A DNA stretch of 64,000 bases from Jiangella ureilytica (GCF_004348545.1 NZ_SMKL01000021.1:1-64000); one strand, 5' to 3'; counted from the first letter of the stretch, positions 16,569 to 25,626 are shown. Program-made: numbers and translations. Notes: a model not told the origin generated them from the letters alone.

Positions 16569-16937
16569 TCAGTCGAAGGTCAGCAACGCATCGACGTCGA
16601 CGGACACCGGGAACGGCCGTTCGAGTGTGATGACGCCGGAGCCGCGGGCGACCTCTTTGTACGTGCCACCGACCAGCTCGTACGCGACGAACCGGCCGTC
16701 GTCGACCGCCGCCGGGTCGATCCGCGGCACATTCAGGTGCGCCTGCGCCCGCGGGAACATGACGACGTCCGGGCAACGCTCCGTCGGTGGGAACTGCGCC
16801 TCGATGGTCACGCCGATGTGCTGAAGGGCGACCAGGCCGTCGGGTGGCTGCGCGTCCAACCGGTTGGCGTCGGTCTCCTCGATCGCATCCCACTCCTCGA
16901 CGGTCAGGAGCTCGTTGGGCACCGTGACAGTCGTCAC
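16569..16937 (-). pseudogene. degenerate Uma2-family (PD-(D/E)XK) endonuclease
   Basis: 122 residues from GTG 16937, which has a strong GGAGGAA site. It keeps the Uma2 start (LTVEEWDAIEETDANR), the PDVV strand (CPDVVMFPR) and the end (YELVGGTYKEVARGSGVITLERPFPVSVDVDAL). The segment between PDVV and YELV, which should carry the catalytic E-x-K and the YA..GIP..W motif, is missing, and the part before PDVV is shortened. A normal member is about 190 residues. It is probably an inactive internally deleted copy, although the frame is still open. Confidence 0.65.
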
Positions 16938-17081
16938 CGGTTCCTCCTTCGCTCGATGTCGTTCTGACCGTCGATTCATACCGCCACGATACGCGGATCG
17001 GCACCTTCACGCGTGTGCCCGAATCCGCCGGCCCGGTTGCCCGGACCGGCAGATTCGTGGTTCAGAAACGTGCCCTACCGA

Positions 17082-17936
17082 TCAGTTCCCCAGGCCGACG
17101 TGCGAACCGGGCAGCAGGACGTCCGCCTTCACCGGCAGGTGGTCCGAGGCGTCGGTCGTCACCACCGCGGCCGTCCGGGTGATCACGTCTTCGGACGTGA
17201 GGACGTAGTCGATGCGGGCGTTCGGGTCCTCGACCGGGTAGGTGTAGCCGTCGCCGACGCCGGCCTCCTCCCAGGTGTCGACCAGCTCGTCGACGAGTGT
17301 CCGGATCTCCGGCGTGTCCGGCCTGGCGTTGAGGTCGCCGAGCAGGACCACCGATTCCGACGGCTCGCCCATGAGCTCCTCGATGGCCGCGACCTGCTCC
17401 AGCCGCTCGTTGGCGTCGTTGTGCTGCAGGTGGGTGTTGTAGACCGTCACCCACACGCCGCGCACGTTGATGCGGGCGCGCAGCAGGCCGCGCTGCTCGT
17501 GTCCCTCGTACCGGGGCAGGAACGTGTTGTCCCACTCGCGGATGGGCCGCTCGCTCAGGATGGCGGTGCCGTACTGCCGCCGCGGCTGGCCGGGCTGGAG
17601 CGGGTCGAGGTCGAGGTTGGCGCCGTAGACGACGTGCATGTCCAGTTCGTCGGCCAGCCAGGCGGCCTGGTCGACGAAATCACTGCGCTCGCCCCAGTGC
17701 CGGTCGACCTCCTGCAGGCCGACGACGTCGACGCCCTCGGTCTTGATGACGTCGGCGACCCGCTGCAGGTTCAGCAGGCCGTCCGTTCCGACGCCGTGGT
17801 GGATGTTGAAGCTCATGACCGTCAGCGGCCGGTCGCGCGGCGACGGGCCGGCCGACGACGAGGCGGGCTGTGCGGTCGCTGCCATCAGTCCCAAGACTGC
17901 CAGAGCGGCGGTCAGTGCGGTGCGGAGCATGCGCAT
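17082..17936 (-). CDS. secreted endonuclease/exonuclease/phosphatase (EEP) fold protein
   Basis: 284 residues. A signal peptide is visible (MRMLRTALTAALAVLGLMAATAQPA). The EEP core follows: TVMSFNIHHG, DVVGLQEVDRHW (catalytic Glu), GTAILSERPI, NTHLQH, VLLGDLNARPDTPE, RIDYVLTS and a final SDHLPV. These are the metal and phosphate ligands of DNase I, sphingomyelinase and inositol phosphatase relatives; which substrate is used cannot be told. ATG 17936 is preceded by AAGGGA; an ATG two codons later is an alternative. Single gene, 83 bp from the large caspase/helicase gene. Confidence 0.9.
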   Translation of the reverse strand: MRMLRTALTAALAVLGLMAATAQPASSSAGPSPRDRPLTVMSFNIHHGVGTDGLLNLQRVADVIKTEGVDVVGLQEVDRHWGERSDFVDQAAWLADELDMHVVYGANLDLDPLQPGQPRRQYGTAILSERPIREWDNTFLPRYEGHEQRGLLRARINVRGVWVTVYNTHLQHNDANERLEQVAAIEELMGEPSESVVLLGDLNARPDTPEIRTLVDELVDTWEEAGVGDGYTYPVEDPNARIDYVLTSEDVITRTAAVVTTDASDHLPVKADVLLPGSHVGLGN

Positions 17937-18019
17937 GGGGGATCCCTTCGACGTCACGGGGCACGTGCCGCCGAGCTTTCCCGCCGCGGATGACGTGTAG
18001 ACGAACCTCCAGGAAACGG

Positions 18020-21000
18020 TCAGTCGATGAGCCCGTCGATCGGCGCGCCGGACCGCACCTGCCACGTCGGCACCCGCAGCACCTTCGTCACCGGCGGCAG
18101 CCCCGACTCCGGCACCAGGCCGGTCAGCAGCCGGCGCCGGCGCAGCAGCAGCCGCAGGTGGCGGGCGGCGTCCTCACCCGGCCAGCCGCGGTCGAGCAGC
18201 ACGGCGATGCTCCCCGACGGCGTGCGCACCAGCACGTCGACGCGGTAGCCGTCGACGACGGCGTTCGGCTCGACCTCGGTGTGGCCGGCGGCCGCGAGCC
18301 GCTCGCAGAGCGCCTCGACGAGCGGGTCGGTGAAGACCGCGGACTCGATGGGCGCCGGCGGGTTCGGCCGCACGTGGAAGGACCGGACCGACGACATCCG
18401 GGCGAGCAGCGCCGGCAGCCCGGCCTGCCGCGACCAGAACCCGTGCTGCCCGACGGTGACGACGTGCGCCCGGGTGCGGGCGACGGCGCCGCTCCACAGC
18501 GCGGCCTGGCCCTGCGCCCAGCGGACCGTCTGGGCCGGCATGTCCTCGCCGGCCACCAGCGACAGCACGACGGCGTCGCAGTCGATTGGCTCGCCGTCGC
18601 CCACGCAGGCCACCGGCACCGGCTCGAACCGGAACAGCGACCGCAGCTCGTCGGCCTGTGCCCGGAACGGCGTGACCACGGTGACGGTGGCGTCGTCGGG
18701 GAGCTGCTCGCGCAGTTCCTTGACCGCCCACACGACGCGGTCGATCTCGGCCTGGTTGCGCCACGAGCCGCCGTTGGCGCCGCGCTCGGGCGTGCCGGTG
18801 ACGTCCTCCCAGAGCAGCAGGGTGGCGTCGCCGGTCTCGGGGTCGAGCGCCCGGGGCAGCGCGCCGACGTCGGTGACGACGGTGAGCCGCCCCCCGTAGC
18901 AGTGCTCGTCGACGATCCGCGCGATGCCGGGGTGCGAGCCGTCGTGCTCGTCGAGCAGCAGCGGCTCCTCGACATTGGGCAACGCGGCGTCGTAGACGGA
19001 GTCGCCGCGGAACGACAGCCGCCGCTCGGCGAGGAACCCGGCGGAGAGACCGGCGGCCCGGCGGGCGCGGCGCAGCCGGTGGTCGCTGAGGCCGGGCGCG
19101 CGCAGCTGCTGGCGCGGGTCGCCGATGACCAGCGCCCGGCGCGCGCGGAACAGCAGCGGCAGCGCGGCCGGCACCGGCGCGCGGTGCGCGTCGTGGAGGA
19201 CCACGAGGTCGAACATGCCGGCCTCGAGCGCCAGCTGCCCGGCGTCCTCGAGCGTGACGGCCCAGCCGCCCAGGTGACTGAGCAGATCGCGGTGGCTGGC
19301 CTGCCGGTTCCGGCCGCCCGGCTCCAGCGCGATGCGCCGTGCCTCGAGCCGCTCGCGGGCGGTCGCGGCCTGCTCGCCGACGACCACGGAGACCAGCTCG
19401 GCCGACAGCTCCGCCACCCGGGCCGCCAGCTCGCGGCCCTCGCGGTCGAGCGCGTCGTCGGTGACGGCGAGCACCTCGCGCTTGTCCTCGCGCAGCCGCT
19501 CCTCGGCCCGCGCGAACAGCAGCAGGGTGTCGTAGGCGGCCGGGTCGAGCAGCGCCTCGCGGATGGTGTCGCCGTCGGCACCGGCCTCGCTGACCGCGTG
19601 CACGAACGCGAGCACCAGGTTGCGCCGGCGCAGCCCGCTCATGAGGTGGGTCTCGGTGAGGGTGCGCGCGCGGTCGATCCAGTCGCTCAGCCCGGCGTCG
19701 TCGGTGCGCCACGCCGCGGCCAGCACGTCGGCCGGCACGCCGAGCCGCTCGGCCGCCGTCGCCCGCGCCGTCGTGGTTTTGCGCATGAGGATCTCGAGGT
19801 CGTTGCGCTCGTTCAGCCGGTAGCGCCAGGCCTTGACCTGGGCCTGCGTGGCGGCCAGCTCGGTGGCGACGGTGCCCCGGGCGCGGCCGCGCCGCTCGTC
19901 CTTGGTGGAGCGCAGCAGCTCGCGGACCACCTGCTTCTCCTCGGCCCGCGCCTGCGCGTCGCCGGTCTTGATGAGCAGGCCGGTGGTGAGGTCGCCGCAC
20001 CGGCCGGCCAGCCGCTGCAGCGCGGCGTCGTCGGCCGAGGCCACCAGCACCTTCTGCCCGGCGGCGACCGCGGTGGCGACGACGTCGACGATGACGTCGT
20101 CGGCCCCGGTGCCGGGCGGCGCGGTGACGACGGTGAGCGGCCGCGACATGGCCGCGGCGACCACGGCCTCCTGGCTCTCGTTCAGCTCGGCCGGGAGCAC
20201 GGGCGCGACGGCGGAGCGGGTGGTGGTGCGCATCCCGACCGGCTTGCCCAGAAACTCCAGCGCCGTGCCCGGCACGTCGTCCAGCCGCTCGGCCAACTCG
20301 CCCAGCTCGGCGCCGACGGCCTGCTGGGCGGCGCGGTCGGACTCGACGTACAGCACGCCGGCGGTGTTGTGCACGCCCGTGCGATTCGCGGCCTTCGGCT
20401 CGATGCCGCCCAGCGCGGCCGGGTCCAGCTCGTCCAGCTCGGCCAGCCCGAGCCGCTTGACCAGCTGGCGGATCGCCACCAGCATCTGGTCGCGGTCGCC
20501 GGCCTTCCAGCTCTGCCGCCAGGCCGCCAGCACGCCGGCCGCCTCTTGGTCGTCGAGGCAGGCCTGCAGCACCCCGGCGTGCGGCAGCACCGGGCCGGTG
20601 GGGCGCAGTGCCGCTGCCCCGCGGGCGTCGACGGTGACCTCGGCGCGGCGGACCAGCAGCGGCGCGACGGTCGACGTGGCGAGCGGATCGCCGGAGTTGC
20701 GGCGGCCGGCGCCCGCGAGCGTGACGAGCGGGTACCCGTACCAGACGTCGCGCTCCTTCCAGTCGAACGTGTCGACGCCGGCGGGCGCGAGGGCGGTCGT
20801 TTCGGCGCCGCTGAGCAGCAGCTCGGCGCCGTCGGACATGGGGAACCAGTCGGCGGCCTCGCCGGTGCGGCTGGGCATCGCCTCGGGCGACGGAGCCTCG
20901 GCGAGGCAGGCGCGGTAGTACGCGATGACCTCGCGCCAGCCCGGGTCGGCGACCTGGTCGCCGTGCTCGCCGTCGGACGCGCCGGCGCCGCCGGCGCCCG

Positions 21001-22024
21001 CGGCGGCGGGTGGCGCGATGGTCGCGGTGGCGCCGCCGCCCTTGCCGCCCTCGGGACCGCCGCCGCGCACGCCGTCGCCGTCGCCGTCGAGCAGGCTGAG
21101 CGCCCGCACCGCGGACCGCGCGATGACGTGGTTGCCGGCGACCGCGAGCGTCGACGTGGCCGGCAGCTGCTCGGCCGGGACGCCCTGATCGGTGAGCCGG
21201 GCCGTCAGGTACGTCGCGAGGTCGTCGGCGGTGACCCACGGGCCGAGGCCGCGCTTGACCCGTCCGGTGCGCAGCCCTTCGACGATCTCGCCGGTGAACC
21301 GCGACGTACCCAGCTGCGTGACCGGCTCCGCCATGGCGGCCGCCGGCTGCGGCACCTGCGAGGCCGAGATCACGTAGACGCCGGCCGGCTCGAGCATGAC
21401 CTGGCGGCGTTGGACGGCGAACCGGTCGGTCTCGGCGCCCGGCAGGCAGGCGTCGAGGAGCACGACCTTGCTGGCGGCGCGCGACTCCTGCAGCTGGTCG
21501 CGCAGGAAGTCGGCCGGGACGGCGGTGCGCTCGAGATCGGCCGGGTCGGTGTCGGCGGCGGCCAGGTAGAGCCGGCCGTCGGCGGCGGACACCTGCGCGT
21601 ACCCGGTGAGGTACACGATGACGGTGTCGGCCAGCGCACGCTCGTCGAGGAACGTCTCGACGGCCCGCATGATCTCGCCGCGGCTGCCGTCGGGGACCAC
21701 CTGGCACGTGTCGACCATGCCCACGTCGGCACGCTCCAGGACCTGGCGCAGCTGCCGCAGCCCGGCCGCCGCCGTGGGCAGCAGCGGGTAGCCCGCGTGG
21801 TCGTACACCGCGGTGCCGATGAGCAGGGCCGCGCGGTCGCCCGCGGGCAGCTGACGGCGGTCCGGCACGACCGGCGCGACGGCGGAGTCGGCCGCCGACG
21901 GGAACCGCAGCGAGGCGTCCGGGGTGCGCCGCGACGACGCCGGGAGCGTGACGGTGGCCGGTCGGACTGCGACGAATCGATTGCGGGCATGATCGGTTCG
22001 CACATTCATCGACAGCTCGTTCAT
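18020..22024 (-). CDS. caspase-like / SF1 helicase-like / nuclease-like fusion with replaced catalytic residues
   Basis: 1334 residues. Residues ~62-300 look like a peptidase C14 (caspase) domain: DRAALLIGTAVYD, VIVYLTGYAQVS, KVVLLDACLPG, then GPWVTADDLATYL; the expected GHG His is replaced (GYA, 141-143) while Cys193 of DAC remains. A Gly-rich linker is near 318-352 and an unassigned middle follows. An SF1 (Upf1/Dna2-like) helicase core begins LNESQEAVVAAA: its Walker A reads PPGTGADD (636-643), with Ala for the essential Lys; the Walker B region reads LHDAH (943-947); GDPRQQL, VTPFRAQADEL and ARTRAH are kept. The last ~100 residues resemble the restriction-endonuclease-like domain of helicase-nuclease proteins (YRVDVLV), without a clear E-x-K. 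ATG 22024 has a GGGAG site. Cytoplasmic; role unknown, perhaps a defence-derived sensor. Confidence 0.75.
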   Translation of the reverse strand: MNELSMNVRTDHARNRFVAVRPATVTLPASSRRTPDASLRFPSAADSAVAPVVPDRRQLPAGDRAALLIGTAVYDHAGYPLLPTAAAGLRQLRQVLERADVGMVDTCQVVPDGSRGEIMRAVETFLDERALADTVIVYLTGYAQVSAADGRLYLAAADTDPADLERTAVPADFLRDQLQESRAASKVVLLDACLPGAETDRFAVQRRQVMLEPAGVYVISASQVPQPAAAMAEPVTQLGTSRFTGEIVEGLRTGRVKRGLGPWVTADDLATYLTARLTDQGVPAEQLPATSTLAVAGNHVIARSAVRALSLLDGDGDGVRGGGPEGGKGGGATATIAPPAAAGAGGAGASDGEHGDQVADPGWREVIAYYRACLAEAPSPEAMPSRTGEAADWFPMSDGAELLLSGAETTALAPAGVDTFDWKERDVWYGYPLVTLAGAGRRNSGDPLATSTVAPLLVRRAEVTVDARGAAALRPTGPVLPHAGVLQACLDDQEAAGVLAAWRQSWKAGDRDQMLVAIRQLVKRLGLAELDELDPAALGGIEPKAANRTGVHNTAGVLYVESDRAAQQAVGAELGELAERLDDVPGTALEFLGKPVGMRTTTRSAVAPVLPAELNESQEAVVAAAMSRPLTVVTAPPGTGADDVIVDVVATAVAAGQKVLVASADDAALQRLAGRCGDLTTGLLIKTGDAQARAEEKQVVRELLRSTKDERRGRARGTVATELAATQAQVKAWRYRLNERNDLEILMRKTTTARATAAERLGVPADVLAAAWRTDDAGLSDWIDRARTLTETHLMSGLRRRNLVLAFVHAVSEAGADGDTIREALLDPAAYDTLLLFARAEERLREDKREVLAVTDDALDREGRELAARVAELSAELVSVVVGEQAATARERLEARRIALEPGGRNRQASHRDLLSHLGGWAVTLEDAGQLALEAGMFDLVVLHDAHRAPVPAALPLLFRARRALVIGDPRQQLRAPGLSDHRLRRARRAAGLSAGFLAERRLSFRGDSVYDAALPNVEEPLLLDEHDGSHPGIARIVDEHCYGGRLTVVTDVGALPRALDPETGDATLLLWEDVTGTPERGANGGSWRNQAEIDRVVWAVKELREQLPDDATVTVVTPFRAQADELRSLFRFEPVPVACVGDGEPIDCDAVVLSLVAGEDMPAQTVRWAQGQAALWSGAVARTRAHVVTVGQHGFWSRQAGLPALLARMSSVRSFHVRPNPPAPIESAVFTDPLVEALCERLAAAGHTEVEPNAVVDGYRVDVLVRTPSGSIAVLLDRGWPGEDAARHLRLLLRRRRLLTGLVPESGLPPVTKVLRVPTWQVRSGAPIDGLID

Positions 22025-22426
22025 CAGGCTCCCTCGCGTCTGGCCTGCTTGGCGGCGAACACCCCGTTCACCTGCGGTTCTTCGCAGACTAAGTACGCAT
22101 CGCGACGTATGTCGGATCTTGGAGCAATATGGTCCGAACACCCGATGGAGTACTCGGACGAGAGGATCGTGGTGATCTAGAAGGCGATCCCGTATAACCC
22201 TGCCGGTTATTCGATCATGGGAATTCGGGGCTGTCATCCCGAGCGGGGACCGTCAGTTCCGCGGTGAGCACTCCGGCCTGCAACCGGGTCCTGGCGCGAG
22301 CAGCTCCATGAGCGCCCACCGGCGACGTGCGCGCCCCCTCGCCGGCGACGCGTTCTCGGCGCACCTGCCGAACCGCCCTCGCGCGGGCCCCGCCAAGGCA
22401 CGCTGGACACCATCCTCGAGGTGCGG
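22025..22426. other. 402-bp intergenic region upstream of the caspase/helicase gene
   Basis: The 22050-22230 part is notably AT-richer than its surroundings and probably holds the promoter and 5' leader of the large gene. GATCTTGGAG at 22115-22124 matches the end of the 72-bp repeats, but the similarity stops there. Nothing recognisable codes in 22230-22426. Confidence 0.4.
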
Positions 22427-23761
22427 TCAGCGCCGGCCCGGCTGCGCCAGCCAGTCGAGGGTCACCGCGGCGGTCCAGGACTGGTGCAGGCTGCCCAGCG
22501 GCTCGCCGGTGAACGGCTCGTAGTACTCGCCGAAGTCGCCCGCGGCGAGCTGCCGGAGCGAGGCCTCGCGCAGCCGGCCGGCGCCGTCGTGATCGCCTTG
22601 GCGTTCGAAGGCCCAGCCGAACAGCCACGACACGATCGGCCAGACCGGGCCGCGCCAGTACGCGCGCGGCTGCAGGCCGGGGTCCGACGGCGACACCGTC
22701 GGCGGGAGCGGGTGGGCCAGCGCGGGGTGGCCGCACCAGCGCTCGCCCCAGAACAGCTCGCGCTGGCGTTCGTCGGGGCCGCACAGCAGCGGCGCGAAGC
22801 CGGCCACCGTCTCGGTCTCGATCCACTCCCCGGAGCGGCGGTCGAGGTCGCGGGCGAGCCCCGTCGACGGCGACACCGTCGACAGCACGCCGGCGCGGAA
22901 CCGGGCGGCCAGCTCGCGCAGCTCGGCCACGTCGCCGGCGGTGCCGGCCCCGAGCTCCTCACCGAGAACGGCCAGCTCGTCGCTGGCCACCGCGAGGATG
23001 GCCGAGGTGAACACATCGGCGACCCGGAAGCCGACCACGTCGCGGGCGGCGTCGTCGTCGTAGTCGACCCGGCGCAGCTGCTCGACCAGCCACAGGTAGC
23101 GGCCGTATTCGGCATCGGTGGGCCGCTCGCCCGCATCGCCGACGTGGTCGACGTCGGTGCGGACGAACGAGGGCAGCTCCGCACCGGGGACGACGGCGGC
23201 GTACGGCCGGTCCCAGCGCGGCGAGTTGTCCATGCCGCTCTCCCAGCCGTGGTAGATCTCGACCAGGCCGCGGCGGTCGGGGTCGCGCGCCGTCGCGAGC
23301 CAGCGGTGCCAGGCCAGCCAGGCCCCGAACGTGTCGCGGACGAACGCCTCGGCCTCCTCGCGCGCCGCTCCGCCGGCACGACGGCCGGCGTCGACGATGC
23401 GGCGCACCGCGACGGCGTGCACCGGCGGCTGGCAGATGCCCGACGTCCGGACGGAGCCGGGCGCGGCCGCCGCGGCCTGGGTGCCCCACCGCTCCGGGCC
23501 GGGGAAGTAGCCGTCGCCCTCGGAGAACACGATGTGCGGGATCATCCCCGTGGACCACTGGGCGCGCAGCAGCGTGCGCAGCTCGGTGACGGCGCGCGGC
23601 ACCGACAGCTGGGCCAGCCCGACGGCGATGAGCGCGGAGTCCCAGCTCCACATGTGCGGGTAGAGCCGCGGCGCGGCCGCCGTCATGGAGCCGAGGTCGT
23701 TGCGGCGCAGCACCTCGGCCGCGCGGTCGCCGAGCCCCACGTCGCTGACCGGGACCAGCAC
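22427..23761 (-). CDS. GH63-like glycosidase (glucosyl/mannosylglycerate hydrolase type)
   Basis: 444 residues of an (alpha/alpha)6-barrel enzyme. Recognisable stretches are PHMWSWDSALIAVGL, STGMIPHIVF, GICQPPVHA, YHGWESGMDNSPRWDRPY (catalytic Asp region), YWRGPVWPIVSWL and EYYEPFTGEPLGS (catalytic Glu region). This is closest to the mannosyl-/glucosylglycerate hydrolases and related GH63 members; action on a compatible solute glycoside is inferred. GTG 23761 has an excellent AAGGAGG site, better than the ATG seven codons upstream. Cytoplasmic. Divergent from a ROK repressor, the likely regulator. Confidence 0.82.
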   Translation of the reverse strand: MLVPVSDVGLGDRAAEVLRRNDLGSMTAAAPRLYPHMWSWDSALIAVGLAQLSVPRAVTELRTLLRAQWSTGMIPHIVFSEGDGYFPGPERWGTQAAAAAPGSVRTSGICQPPVHAVAVRRIVDAGRRAGGAAREEAEAFVRDTFGAWLAWHRWLATARDPDRRGLVEIYHGWESGMDNSPRWDRPYAAVVPGAELPSFVRTDVDHVGDAGERPTDAEYGRYLWLVEQLRRVDYDDDAARDVVGFRVADVFTSAILAVASDELAVLGEELGAGTAGDVAELRELAARFRAGVLSTVSPSTGLARDLDRRSGEWIETETVAGFAPLLCGPDERQRELFWGERWCGHPALAHPLPPTVSPSDPGLQPRAYWRGPVWPIVSWLFGWAFERQGDHDGAGRLREASLRQLAAGDFGEYYEPFTGEPLGSLHQSWTAAVTLDWLAQPGRR

Positions 23762-23799
23762 CGCGCCTCCTTCACGCCACATCAGGGATGTCCGACCCG

Positions 23800-23823
23800 A
23801 CCAGGTTTCGGTATCGTCCTGGT
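23800..23823. promoter_or_regulatory. inverted repeat between GH63 and ROK genes, candidate operator
   Basis: ACCAGG (23800-23805) and CCTGGT (23818-23823) form a perfect 6-bp inverted repeat, centre to centre 18 bp, in the 95-bp divergent gap. Position and symmetry suit a ROK repressor controlling the glycosidase and itself. Confidence 0.5.
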
Positions 23824-23856
23824 TTTGTCAACTCGCTGGACGTAAGGGGATGGCCC

Positions 23857-25014
23857 GTGACGGCGCTGCGCACCACCGGCCGGCCGGCGGCGACGCCCGG
23901 CAGCTCACCCGGCCGGCTGCTGCAGGTCATCCGGTCGCGCGACGACTGGACCCGCCAGCAGCTGCTGGCCGAGACCGGGCTGTCGCGCATGACGCTGTTC
24001 GAGCGGCTCGACCCACTGTTCCGGGCCGGACTCGTGCACGAGGCGGGCCCGGCCGGACCGACCGGTGGCCGCCCGGCGGCCCTGATCCGCTTCGCCGACC
24101 AGGGCCGCGTGGTCCTCGTCCTCGACCTCGACCACCACACCGCCCGGGTCGCCGTCACCGACCTCGCCGGGCGGAGCCTGCGCGAGCGCGAGCTGGCGGT
24201 CGACGTCGCCGGGCCACCGGACTCGGTGCTGACGACGGCGTGCGACGCGGGCGACGCGCTGCTGGCGGCGGGTGCGGCCGAGACGCTGGTCGGCGTGGGC
24301 GTCGCGCTGCCCGGACCCGTCTCGCCCGTCACGGGGCTGCTCCGCCCGGCGACGGTCATGCCCGGCTGGGACGGCTTCCCCATCGCCGCCGCCATCGCCG
24401 CCCGGTGGCCGGTGCCCGTACTGCTCGAGAACGACGCCCGGGCGCACGCCCTCGGCGAGGCCGCCGACCGCCCCGGCACGACGCCGCTGGTCGCGGTGAA
24501 GTACGCGCACGGCATCGGCGCCGGGGTCGTGCTCGACGGGGCACTGCTGTGCGGGTTCGACGGCGCGGCCGGCGACATCGGCCACATCCGGGTGACAGGT
24601 GATGACGCCGCTCCGCTCTGCCGGTGCGGGCGCACGGGGTGCCTGGCGGCGTTCGCGTCGGGCTATGCGCTGCTGCGGCGCCGCGGCGTCACACCGTCGT
24701 CGTCGGACGACCTGGCCGCGCGGCTGGCGGCGTCCGGCGACCTCCGCGACGGCGCCCGGCTGCTGGGCCGGACGCTGGCCGGGCTCGTGGCACTGGTGAA
24801 CCCGCAGACCATCGTGCTCGGCGGATCGCTGGGACGGCTGCCGGTGGTGGTCGACGAGGTGACGGCGGCCGTGCGGGCCGACGCGCTGGAGCGGCTGACC
24901 GGCGACCTCGAGATCGTCGCGAGCACGGCCCGCCACCCTGCTGCCGTCGGCATGGCCGCGCTGGTCACCGGGCACGTCTACGCGCCGGCAGCCGTCGACG
25001 CGCTGCTCGCGTGA
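23857..25014 (+). CDS. ROK-family transcriptional repressor / sugar kinase fold
   Basis: 385 residues. An N-terminal winged helix (LLQVIRSRDDWTRQQLLAETGLSRMTLFERLDPL) precedes a ROK domain: LVLDLDHHTARVAVTDLAG (phosphate loop region), GVGVALPGPVSP, LLENDARAHALGE, AGDIGHIRV and the zinc motif CRCGRTGCLAAFAS. These mark NagC/XylR/Mlc-type repressors that sense sugars. GTG 23857 has an AAGGGG site; longer starts would run over the operator. Its neighbour and likely target is the divergent GH63 glycosidase, so the inducer may be the glycosidase's product or substrate (inference). Confidence 0.88.
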   Translation: MTALRTTGRPAATPGSSPGRLLQVIRSRDDWTRQQLLAETGLSRMTLFERLDPLFRAGLVHEAGPAGPTGGRPAALIRFADQGRVVLVLDLDHHTARVAVTDLAGRSLRERELAVDVAGPPDSVLTTACDAGDALLAAGAAETLVGVGVALPGPVSPVTGLLRPATVMPGWDGFPIAAAIAARWPVPVLLENDARAHALGEAADRPGTTPLVAVKYAHGIGAGVVLDGALLCGFDGAAGDIGHIRVTGDDAAPLCRCGRTGCLAAFASGYALLRRRGVTPSSSDDLAARLAASGDLRDGARLLGRTLAGLVALVNPQTIVLGGSLGRLPVVVDEVTAAVRADALERLTGDLEIVASTARHPAAVGMAALVTGHVYAPAAVDALLA

Positions 25015-25024
25015 GCCGGAGGGG

Positions 25025-25600
25025 TCAGAGGGCGGAGCGGCGCCGGCGGGTCTGGCGCGCGGCCCAGTGGTCGATGACCGGCCGGGTCCAGAGCGGCAGC
25101 CGGTTGTTCAGCGTCGCGACGGGCGGGGGCATCTGGTGCCGGGCGTGGTAGGCGTTGACGGTGCTGCGGCTGACGCCGAGCAGCCGGGCGATCGCCGACG
25201 CCGTCAGCAGGGCCTCCGGGTCGAGCTCCGGCGCCGACAGCCCGACGACGACGGCGGACCGCGCCGCGATCTCGTCGATCGGCACCGCCAGGGGTTCGGC
25301 GGGGTTCAGCGAGAGCGTGCCCAGCGGGATGCACCAGCGCAGTTCCGGCCGCGCCTCGGGGCCCTCCAGCCAGGCCCGGTCCAGCAGGACGAACTCGCCG
25401 TCGTCGCGGGCGACGCGCAGGGCGCCCGCATAGCGCCGTCCGAACGTGACGTCCGTCGCACCGGGAACGGGCTGGCGAGAGGCGGTATAGATCCAGGATC
25501 CAGAGGTTCTCAAGTAGTTGCCGCCACCGGCCATGAGTTCGGCATCTGGCCAGGTCAGAGGCCGCAAGGCCACCTCGAGCTCGGCCCCTGCGTCGAGCAT
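25025..25600 (-). CDS. helix-turn-helix domain protein of unknown role
   Basis: 191 residues. The N-terminal ~125 residues are unassigned (LRTSGSWIYTASRQPVPGATDV, LDRAWLEGPEARPELRWCIPLG). The last 60 residues are a small winged-helix/excisionase-type DNA-binding domain: LTASAIARLLGVSRSTVNAYHARHQMPPPV followed by the wing LNNRLPLWTRPVIDHWAA. It could be a sensor-regulator of its own promoter and of the divergent M23 peptidase gene. ATG 25600 has a GAGGGAG site. The family is not recognised by name. Confidence 0.75.
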   Translation of the reverse strand: MLDAGAELEVALRPLTWPDAELMAGGGNYLRTSGSWIYTASRQPVPGATDVTFGRRYAGALRVARDDGEFVLLDRAWLEGPEARPELRWCIPLGTLSLNPAEPLAVPIDEIAARSAVVVGLSAPELDPEALLTASAIARLLGVSRSTVNAYHARHQMPPPVATLNNRLPLWTRPVIDHWAARQTRRRRSAL

Positions 25601-25626
25601 GAGAGCTCCCTCGGATTACAGCTATT

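Noticed and set aside
18124-19581. Other long overlapping frames inside the caspase/helicase gene
   Set aside because: Ser/Arg/Pro-rich frame-shifted readings with no start site or motif.
22115-22124. Third copy of the 72-bp element
   Set aside because: Only GATCTTGGAG (10 bp) matches; the flanks do not align, so it is probably chance.
17870-22180. 1436-residue open frame on the plus strand opposite the caspase/helicase gene
   Set aside because: It is the GC-rich shadow of the real minus-strand gene: composition is Arg/Gly/Ala/Asp noise, no motif is seen, and codon-position bias follows the minus strand.
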